DNA of 9,294 bases from UBA3071 sp965369635 (GTDB lineage Bacteria > Chloroflexota > Anaerolineae > UBA3071), in assembly GCA_965369635.1 (NCBI GenBank), contig CBDURC010000123.1, forward strand, positions 1-9,294. Reading direction: 5' to 3'. Position numbers and translations under genes: made by a program. This document shows, piece after piece, positions 1-5,326 of the stretch (position 1 is its first letter; each line of letters starts with the position of its first letter). The notes under the pieces are model-generated. The model was not told where the DNA came from. It did not search any database and saw nothing but the letters and a program-made list of their open reading frames with translations.

Positions 1-50
1 CTGGCCGTGATTGGGCGTGTCCCGAGACCGCACTGAAGTGAAGGGCTCAT

Positions 51-171
51 AGTAGCGACTCAATGTCATTAAGTTGAGGTGTAGCATAGGGCCTTGTGCC
101 CGTTTTTTGCCGCCACAAGACGCTCACAAGGGGCTAAACTACGCATAACTTGACGACATTGAGTAGCGACT
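51..171. mobile_element. Candidate miniature inverted-repeat element (MITE) with flanking 10-bp direct repeats
   Basis: A 101-bp segment (61-161) has imperfect inverted ends: bases 61-84 match the reverse complement of 139-161 at about 19 of 24 aligned positions, including the terminal CAATGTC / GACATTG and an inner AAGTT / AACTT. An internal stem pairs CCTTGTG (92-98) with CACAAGG (125-131), so the whole segment can fold into one long hairpin. It is bracketed exactly by the direct repeat AGTAGCGACT at 51-60 and 162-171, which looks like a target-site duplication. There is no room for a transposase, so it would be a non-autonomous element. A 10-bp duplication fits IS4-like transposases, but that family assignment is a guess. 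The remaining leader (172-244) holds only an imperfect palindrome (AGCTACT 195-201 / AGTGGCT 204-210). Bases 1-50 show nothing I can assign. Confidence 0.5.
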
Positions 172-246
172 TCCGTCACTTTGCAGTTGGACACAGCTAC
201 TGAAGTGGCTACTACGAACCTCTCGAACCGGCGTTGACAGAGTAGT

Positions 247-254
247 GGAGGGAG
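247..254 (+). promoter_or_regulatory. Shine-Dalgarno site that decides the MFS start
   Basis: GGAGGGAG ends 5 bases before GTG at 260. An alternative GTG at 245 lies just before or inside this site and could not use it, so 260 is the better start. Confidence 0.7.
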
Positions 255-259
255 CGAAT

Positions 260-1462
260 GTGAAACGGAGAACTGAGATACTGGTTCTTGCCATTGCCTT
301 CGCGAGCTATGTTCTCCTGGGCCTGCCGAGTGGGCTGCTGGGCGTAGCCTGGCCCTCCATTCGAGAGTCCTTTAGCCTCTCCCTCGATGCAATGGGAACA
401 ATGCTGACCACGGTGACCATCGGCTATATCCTGTCCAGCTTCAACATCGGACGGCTCATCGCCCGTTTTGGCGCCGGAGCCCTTCTGGTGATCGGCAGCA
501 TCTTGATGGGAGCAAGCATGCTGGGATATGTTGTGGCCCCGAACTGGTGGAGCATGGTGGCCTTCGGGTTGCTGCTGGGACTGGGCTCTGGCACTATGGA
601 CGCCGGCCTGAACACGTACGTCGCCGAGAACTATGAAACCAGGCACATGAACTGGCTCCACGCTAGCTTCGGGATCGGTGTCACCATTGCCCCCGTGATT
701 ATGACAACCGCCCTTAACATGGGGCAATCCTGGCGCTGGGGCTACGTGCTTGTTGTGGTTCTGGAGGCGGTACTGGCAGCCTGCTACGCTCTCACACGAA
801 ACCTCTGGCGGAGCGCGGAGCCAACATCAGCCAGAGCAGATCCTGGCTTGCCAACAGGCAAGGCGCGCAGTCTGCACTCTCTGAAGCTGCCTATCGTGTG
901 GCTGGGCATTGCCTTGTTCATCATACACCCAGGTATCGAGTTTGTGGCTGGGAACTGGGTCTACAGCCTTTTCACCGAGGCCCGTTCGGTGACGGCAAAC
1001 ACGGCCAGCCTCTGGGTCAGCATCTACTGGGGCAGCCTCACGGTTGGCCGCCTGGTTCTGGGCAGCGTAGCCGATCGCCTCGGCGTGGACAGGCTGCTAC
1101 GCGTGTGCATGATCGGCATCCTGTTAGGATCTGCGCTGGTCTGGTGGAACGTGGCCGACCTCATTAGCTTCCTGGGCCTGGCCTTGATAGGCTTCGGACT
1201 GGCCCCGCTGTTCCCGTCGATGATCTCCAGCACGACCAGGTGGATGGGGGCTGCACACGCGGCCAACGCCATCGGTTTTCAGGTCGCTGCTGCAGGCGTT
1301 GGCATCGCACTTCTGCCGGGCTTTGCAGGCGTTCTGGCGCAGGAGCTGGGCCTGGAAATCATCGGCCCGTTCCTGGTCGGGGCCACCATCATCATGCTCC
1401 TGATGTTCGAGGTTCTGGTTTACCATGGGGCACGCAGACCGGGAGAGGAGGCCTTTTCGTGA
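260..1462 (+). CDS. MFS permease, probably sugar-related (FHS/FucP-like)
   Basis: This is a major facilitator of 400 residues, the normal length for a 12-helix carrier, placed in the cytoplasmic membrane. Hydrophobic segments run through both halves, with a polar central loop at about residues 186-210. A motif-A-like loop follows the first helices (NIGRLIARFG, about 62-71). The second half has a clearer copy, GRLVLGSVADRLG, at about 263-275. The segment with DAGLNT (114-119) followed by NWLHASFGIG resembles carriers annotated as fucose/glucose permeases (COG0738), but I cannot fix the substrate from sequence. I chose GTG at 260 because it has a good ribosome-binding site; GTG at 245 would add five residues. 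The stop codon overlaps the start of the kinase by four bases (GTGA), implying translational coupling. Being first in a cluster with a cytoplasmic fucosidase, it likely imports sugars or small fucosides (inference). Confidence 0.85.
   Translation: MKRRTEILVLAIAFASYVLLGLPSGLLGVAWPSIRESFSLSLDAMGTMLTTVTIGYILSSFNIGRLIARFGAGALLVIGSILMGASMLGYVVAPNWWSMVAFGLLLGLGSGTMDAGLNTYVAENYETRHMNWLHASFGIGVTIAPVIMTTALNMGQSWRWGYVLVVVLEAVLAACYALTRNLWRSAEPTSARADPGLPTGKARSLHSLKLPIVWLGIALFIIHPGIEFVAGNWVYSLFTEARSVTANTASLWVSIYWGSLTVGRLVLGSVADRLGVDRLLRVCMIGILLGSALVWWNVADLISFLGLALIGFGLAPLFPSMISSTTRWMGAAHAANAIGFQVAAAGVGIALLPGFAGVLAQELGLEIIGPFLVGATIIMLLMFEVLVYHGARRPGEEAFS
1445..1451 (+). promoter_or_regulatory. Ribosome-binding site for the PfkB kinase inside the MFS gene
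   Basis: GAGGAGG lies 7 bases before the GTG at 1459. It selects that start over the longer upstream open frame, which has no kinase homology and only shadows the MFS gene. Confidence 0.7.
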
Positions 1463-2421
1463 TCGTCACGGTGACCCCCAACCCCGTGCTGGACCGCACA
1501 CTGACGGTGCCGCGCATCATCTTCGACGAGGTGACGCGAGCCACAACGGTGCAGCTCGATTGGGGCGGCAAAGGGTTCAACGTCTCGCGGGCACTGCAAC
1601 CGCTGGGCGTGGAGAGCGTGGCCATGGGCTTCATCGGCGGGGCGACGGGCCAGACGCTGGAGCGCGGCCTCAGCGACTTAGGCATCGCCACCGATTTCGT
1701 CCACATCGCCGGTGAAACGCGCACCAATGTCATTGTCCGCGAGGCAGACTCGGAACGGTACATCAAGGTGAACGAGGCAGGCCCCACGGTGCAAGTGGAG
1801 GAAGTGTTCGCGTTCTTCGAGCGGGTCATCGAGAAGGCACGGACCGGAGACATCTGGGTGCTTGCCGGCAGCCTGCCGCCGGGCGTGCCGGCCTACTTCT
1901 ACGCCCAACTCATCGGGCTGCTGCGGCTACACAAGGCGAGAGTCTTTCTGGACAGCAGCGGCGAACCGCTGCGGTTGGGCTGCGCGGCTGCCCCCTACCT
2001 GGTCAAACCCAATGCCATCGAGGCAACCCAGGTGACAAGAACAGAGATCAGACCCTTGGGGTCTGCGAGACCCCAAGGGCCTTTGGAGGCCGCCAAGCAC
2101 TTCCTGCACCAGGGGATCGAGCTAGTGGCCCTGTCGCTGGGCGCCGACGGGCTACTGCTGGCCTCGGAGGAACAGGCTGTGTGGGCCAGGCCGCCGGCAG
2201 TGGTGGCGCGCAACCCCACCGGTGCGGGCGATGCCCTGTTGGCTGGCATCATCTGGGCCCTGGTGCATGGCTTGCCCTTGGAGGAGGTGGCCCGCTGGGG
2301 CGTGGCAGCCGGCACAGTGTCTGCCAGCCGCAAGGGTGTCGGTGCGGGCACACGCGCCGAAGTGGAGGCGTTGTACGGGCAAGTACAGACGACGTGCGAA
2401 CCCACGGACGGAGGTGGCTAG
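1459..2421 (+). CDS. PfkB-family sugar kinase, 1-phosphofructokinase (FruK/LacC) group
   Basis: This is a soluble kinase of 320 residues, typical for the family, which transfers phosphate from ATP to a sugar phosphate such as fructose 1-phosphate or tagatose 6-phosphate. The N-terminus VTPNPVLDRTL (substrate Asp at 12), GGKGFNVSRAL (37-46), GSLPPG (137-142), LDSSGEPL (164-171), KPN (183-185) and NPTGAGDALLAG (252-263, catalytic base Asp258) are all present and in order, so it should be active. The GTG start gives the expected first strand (MIVTVTPNP) and overlaps the MFS stop. The exact substrate is open: the FruK group is clear, but a fucose-derived ketose phosphate is also possible given the fucosidase next door. 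Residues of about 197-207 are an extra loop encoded by a perfect DNA hairpin (2053-2079), which looks like an in-frame repeat insertion after the KPN motif. The fucosidase starts three bases after the stop. Confidence 0.9.
   Translation: MIVTVTPNPVLDRTLTVPRIIFDEVTRATTVQLDWGGKGFNVSRALQPLGVESVAMGFIGGATGQTLERGLSDLGIATDFVHIAGETRTNVIVREADSERYIKVNEAGPTVQVEEVFAFFERVIEKARTGDIWVLAGSLPPGVPAYFYAQLIGLLRLHKARVFLDSSGEPLRLGCAAAPYLVKPNAIEATQVTRTEIRPLGSARPQGPLEAAKHFLHQGIELVALSLGADGLLLASEEQAVWARPPAVVARNPTGAGDALLAGIIWALVHGLPLEEVARWGVAAGTVSASRKGVGAGTRAEVEALYGQVQTTCEPTDGGG
2053..2079. repeat. Perfect hairpin inserted in frame in the kinase gene
   Basis: The 12-base arm CCCTTGGGGTCT (2053-2064) and its exact reverse complement (2068-2079) enclose a GCG loop. 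The segment adds residues RPLGSARPQG between KPNAIEATQVTRTEI and LEAAKHFL, where the family normally has a shorter connection (from memory of the family). A repeat origin is inferred, since only one copy is in this window. Confidence 0.65.
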
Positions 2422-2424
2422 ATC

Positions 2425-3885
2425 GTGCGATACGAACCCACGCGGGAGTCTTTGCGCAACCATTCGGTGCCAGAGTGGTTTCATAATGCCAAGCTGGGAA
2501 TCTTCATACACTGGGGGCTTTACTCTGTGCCTGGATGGGCTCCTGTTACGGGCGAACACAAGGAGGTGATCGCCAAAGAAGGCTGGGAGAGCTGGTTTGC
2601 CAAGAACCCCTACGCCGAATGGTATCTGAACTCGATCAGAATCAAGGGCAGCCCCTCGCAGGCGCACCACGTTGAGACCTACGGTGAGAGCTACTCCTAC
2701 GACGACTTTGCTCCCCTATTCAAAGAGGCGATCGAACGATGGGATGCAACCAAGTGGGCTGAGCTGTTCCAGAGAGTCGGCGCCCGGTACGTGGTTCTCA
2801 CCACAAAGCACCACGACGGTTTCCTGCTCTGGCCCAGCGAGCATCCCAATCCCAAGAAGGAGGGGTACTTCACCAAACGAGACCTGGTGGGCGAACTGGC
2901 GGACGCGGTGCGGGCCAGGGGCATGCGCATGGGGCTGTATTACTCCGGCGGGCTGGATTGGACGTTCGACGAGCGCGCCATACGGGACGTCGTGGACCTG
3001 CTGGACACCATGCCGCAGGGCGCGGACTACGTCCAGTACGTCAACCATCACTGGCGTGAGTTGATCAATCGCTACGAGCCATCGGTCGTCTGGAATGACA
3101 TCGGTTATCCGGCCGCCGCGAACCTGAATGAACTGTTTGCCGACTACTACAACAGGATACCCGATGGCGTCGTCAACGATCGTTTCATGCAGATTGATCT
3201 GGCTGCTTCGAGTGGCGGCAAGTTGCTGCGGAGTCGCGTCGTTCGTGCCCTCGTCTCCCACATGCTGAGGTGGGCACTCTCTCATCTCGACGTTCTGCCC
3301 GCCAGTGGGCACTCCGACTTCAGGACGCCCGAATATGGCTCGTTCCGCAGTATCACCAAGCAGAAGTGGGAGGCGACACGAGGCATCGGATACTCGTTCG
3401 GCTACAACCGCAACGAAGGCCCGGAAAGCTTCATTTCCGTAAGTGACCTGGTCCGTTCGTTTGTGGACATCGTGAGCAAGAACGGTAATCTTCTGCTGAA
3501 CGTCGGGCCCATGGTCGATGGCACCATCCCGGATTCGCAGCGAGAAAGCTTGCTGAGACTGGGACAGTGGCTCGACGTCAACGGAGAAGCCATCTTCGGC
3601 ACGCGACCCTGGCTCCGAGCAGAGGGTAGGACGACGGATGATACTCCCGTGCGGTTCACGCAGAAGGGGGACACTGTCTATGCCATCTTGCTGGACAGGC
3701 CCAGGCATGGCCGGGTGTCCATTGACCTACCACGCGAAGAAGGGGATGTCACCGTGCATTTGTTGGGGCACGAAAGGCCACTGCATTGGCAGCAAGACGG
3801 CAAGAACCTCACTGTCACGCTACCAGAGAGCTTGCCGGAATCCCCTGCTTATGCGTTGAGGATAGCGCCGGAAGTCGAGGATTAG
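2425..3885 (+). CDS. Alpha-L-fucosidase, glycoside hydrolase family 29
   Basis: This retaining exo-glycosidase removes alpha-linked L-fucose. Of 486 residues, the N-terminal barrel carries the family signatures: WFHNAKLGIFIHWGLYSVPGW (18-38), GARYVVLTTKHHDGFLLWP (119-137, His129-His130-Asp131), YYSGGLDW (172-179), VVWNDIGYP (221-229) and GYSFGYNRNEGPE (322-334). By comparison with Thermotoga fucosidase, Asp225 of WND is the nucleophile, and Glu303 in DFRTPEY is the likely acid/base. NLLLNVGP (355-362) ends the catalytic domain. A small C-terminal beta domain follows from about 395. There is no signal peptide, so it acts in the cytoplasm on imported substrates. The GTG start has GGAGGTGG (2410-2417) seven bases upstream. 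A basic, leucine-rich stretch at about 255-296 between nucleophile and acid/base is longer than in the Thermotoga enzyme as I recall it. The short gaps on both sides place it in the operon. Confidence 0.93.
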   Translation: MRYEPTRESLRNHSVPEWFHNAKLGIFIHWGLYSVPGWAPVTGEHKEVIAKEGWESWFAKNPYAEWYLNSIRIKGSPSQAHHVETYGESYSYDDFAPLFKEAIERWDATKWAELFQRVGARYVVLTTKHHDGFLLWPSEHPNPKKEGYFTKRDLVGELADAVRARGMRMGLYYSGGLDWTFDERAIRDVVDLLDTMPQGADYVQYVNHHWRELINRYEPSVVWNDIGYPAAANLNELFADYYNRIPDGVVNDRFMQIDLAASSGGKLLRSRVVRALVSHMLRWALSHLDVLPASGHSDFRTPEYGSFRSITKQKWEATRGIGYSFGYNRNEGPESFISVSDLVRSFVDIVSKNGNLLLNVGPMVDGTIPDSQRESLLRLGQWLDVNGEAIFGTRPWLRAEGRTTDDTPVRFTQKGDTVYAILLDRPRHGRVSIDLPREEGDVTVHLLGHERPLHWQQDGKNLTVTLPESLPESPAYALRIAPEVED

Positions 3886-3911
3886 GGATTGGATATTGGA
3901 GGATAGAGAGG
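3884..3911. repeat. Heptad-period spacer repeat between fucosidase and DUF89 genes
   Basis: The spacer reads in 7-base units beginning at 3884 (overlapping the fucosidase stop codon), with AGGGATT then GGATATT then GGAGGAT. The same GATTGGATATTGGA string recurs after the E1 gene (about 7550-7563 and following). It supplies the GGAGGA used as ribosome-binding site for the next gene. Confidence 0.55.
3898..3903 (+). promoter_or_regulatory. Repeat-derived ribosome-binding site for a TTG start
   Basis: GGAGGA lies 9 bases before TTG at 3913. The only other near start, ATG at 3958, has no such site upstream and would cut off the conserved LPPPL segment. The site lies within the heptad repeat. Confidence 0.5.
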
Positions 3912-3912
3912 C

Positions 3913-5178
3913 TTGTCTGAATCAACCCGCCGAGATGTTGACCTACCGCCGCCACTGATGACTTCGGAGCCCGGTTCGTTCGCTCGATATACCATCCTGG
4001 AGCGCAAGCCGAAGATCGTGCAGCAGGTCATCGAGAACAACGATTATCCACCGGACATCGTGCAGGCACTGGAGGCGCTTCACGAGGAGATCCGTTCGAG
4101 GCCAATGCAACGGCTGCACGAGCGGACGCCTGACGCCGCCTTCTGGAACCACAGGCTGGCCAAGTACGAGGGCAAGACGTGGCTGGAAGTGCCGTGGTAC
4201 TTTGCCGAAGCCGTCTTCTACCGCCGCCTGCTGGAAGCGGTGCGCTACTTCCAGCCTGGCCCGTGGGAGGGGCACGATCCCTTCGGCAAGCAGAAGCGAG
4301 AGCCGGAAGCGCTGGCCGTGGCGCAACTGGCCCAGAGCTGGGGGCAGCTCGCCGGTGTCGAGCCAGGGATGGCCTTCGAGATACTGCTGCACTCCTGCCT
4401 GTGGGGCAACCGCGCCGACCTGAGCTATCACGCCGTGGCAGCACAGGCGCGTGGCGGGTTGGTGGCTGGCGAGGAGCGGCGCCATCTCCTCATTGACCAC
4501 ACGGACGCGGTGCGGGAACTGCTAACGAGCGGCCTGCGGCGGGTAACGTTCGTCAACGACAACGCGGGCATGGAGTTGCTCAGCGATCTGGCGCTGACCG
4601 ATTTCCTGCTCCCCCCCTCTTTCCCCCCCACTGGGGGGGACGAAAGGGGGGGAGTGCAGGAAGTGGTCTTTCATCTCAAAGACCGCCCCTTCTTCGTCTC
4701 CGATGCCATGCCCAAGGACGTGCAATCCCTGGTCACCCTACTGCAAGCAGCGGGCGACGCGGCGATGCAAGAGTTGGGCACACGGTTGCACGAACATCTG
4801 GCAACGCAGCGGCTGATCATGAAAGACGGCTCCCCTTCGGGAAGCTCAGGACAATGCTTCTGGACGAGCCCCTTCATGTTCCGTGAGATGCCGCCGCGGC
4901 TGCGAACCCAGCTGCAGAACTCCGATCTGGTCATCCTGAAAGGGGATGCCAATTACCGGCGACTGCTGGACGACCGCCACTGGGCGCATACTACGCGCCT
5001 GGAGGACGTTACCGGCTACTTCCCCGCCCCCTTCCTGACGCTGCGCACGCTGAAGGCGGAGATCATGGTCGGGTTGCAGCCAGGACAGGCGGAAACGCTG
5101 GCCGCCGAAGACCCCGAGTGGCTGATCAATGGGAAGCGGGGCATAATCCAACTGGTGGCCGGGCCTGAGGCCCCCTGA
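3913..5178 (+). CDS. DUF89 / ARMT1-like metal-dependent damage-control phosphatase
   Basis: This cytoplasmic protein of 421 residues matches the DUF89/ARMT1 family throughout. It opens with LPPPLMTSEPGSFARYTILERKP (11-33), then TWLEVPWYFAEAVFYRRLLE (89-108) and LWGNRADLS (163-171). VNDNAGMELLSDL (214-226), FFVSD (260-264), LVILKGDANYRRLLDDRHW (339-357) and LRTLKAEIMVGLQPGQ (377-392) follow. Comparison with human ARMT1, from memory, makes Asp216, Asn217 and Asp264 the metal ligands. Family members of this subfamily hydrolyse sugar phosphates such as fructose 1-phosphate; a methyltransferase role was also proposed for human ARMT1. All key residues are present, so it should be active. The Asn217-Asp264 interval is about ten residues longer than in the human protein because a palindromic element (4611-4652) adds an in-frame PPSFPPTGGDERGG. 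The TTG start keeps the conserved N-terminus. Next to a FruK-like kinase, a sugar-phosphate clean-up role is plausible (inference). Confidence 0.88.
   Translation: MSESTRRDVDLPPPLMTSEPGSFARYTILERKPKIVQQVIENNDYPPDIVQALEALHEEIRSRPMQRLHERTPDAAFWNHRLAKYEGKTWLEVPWYFAEAVFYRRLLEAVRYFQPGPWEGHDPFGKQKREPEALAVAQLAQSWGQLAGVEPGMAFEILLHSCLWGNRADLSYHAVAAQARGGLVAGEERRHLLIDHTDAVRELLTSGLRRVTFVNDNAGMELLSDLALTDFLLPPSFPPTGGDERGGVQEVVFHLKDRPFFVSDAMPKDVQSLVTLLQAAGDAAMQELGTRLHEHLATQRLIMKDGSPSGSSGQCFWTSPFMFREMPPRLRTQLQNSDLVILKGDANYRRLLDDRHWAHTTRLEDVTGYFPAPFLTLRTLKAEIMVGLQPGQAETLAAEDPEWLINGKRGIIQLVAGPEAP
4611..4652. repeat. C/G-run palindromic element, copy 1, inside the DUF89 gene
   Basis: Two runs of seven C (4611-4617, 4623-4629) and two runs of seven G (4633-4639, 4646-4652) form a 42-bp hairpin with spacers TCTTT and ACGAAA and centre ACT. 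It translates as PPSFPPTGGDERGG (residues 234-247) between two metal-ligand motifs. Copy 2 at 6503-6546 is the same element in the opposite orientation. Confidence 0.8.
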
Positions 5179-5196
5179 GACCTGATGAAACAAGGG

Positions 5197-5231
5197 ACGT
5201 GAGACGTGGGACGTGAAATGTGAAACGTGAT
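5197..5231. repeat. Five-unit heptanucleotide tandem repeat
   Basis: Five consecutive 7-base units with consensus ACGTGRR (the fourth unit has ATGTG) fill part of the 148-bp spacer between the DUF89 and E1 genes. The rest of the spacer holds no recognisable gene. I see no convincing promoter, though one for the E1 gene could be here. Confidence 0.75.
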
Positions 5232-5312
5232 CCTCTGCTCGCTCATCACGCACCGTGGATTACGTGCCACTCTGAGACTGATACCGTGACGTAGGAGAAT
5301 CGCAAGGACACG

Positions 5313-5318
5313 AAAGGA
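5313..5318 (+). promoter_or_regulatory. Ribosome-binding site of the E1 gene
   Basis: AAAGGA lies 8 bases before ATG at 5327, supporting that start. The encoded MKELDLNKEKALDLLRQMW is the expected E1 alpha N-terminus. Confidence 0.55.
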
Positions 5319-5326
5319 ACGAAAAT

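Noticed and set aside
1..50. Tail of an upstream gene
   Set aside because: All three plus-strand frames hit a stop within the first 41 bases, and no family signature can be seen in so few residues.
234..262. TTGACA at 234-239 as a -35 promoter box
   Set aside because: The matching -10 position would fall on the GTG start (about 257-262) and is not TA-rich; it would leave no leader for the ribosome-binding site.
1240..1458. N-terminal extension of the kinase reading frame upstream of 1459
   Set aside because: It overlaps the well-supported MFS C-terminus, has no kinase homology, and the GTG at 1459 has its own ribosome-binding site.
2716..3708. Antisense open frame of 330 codons opposite the fucosidase
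   Set aside because: Shadow of a clear GH29 gene; no ribosome-binding site or known domain.
5197..5231. CRISPR array
   Set aside because: Units are only 7 bases, contiguous and without spacers.
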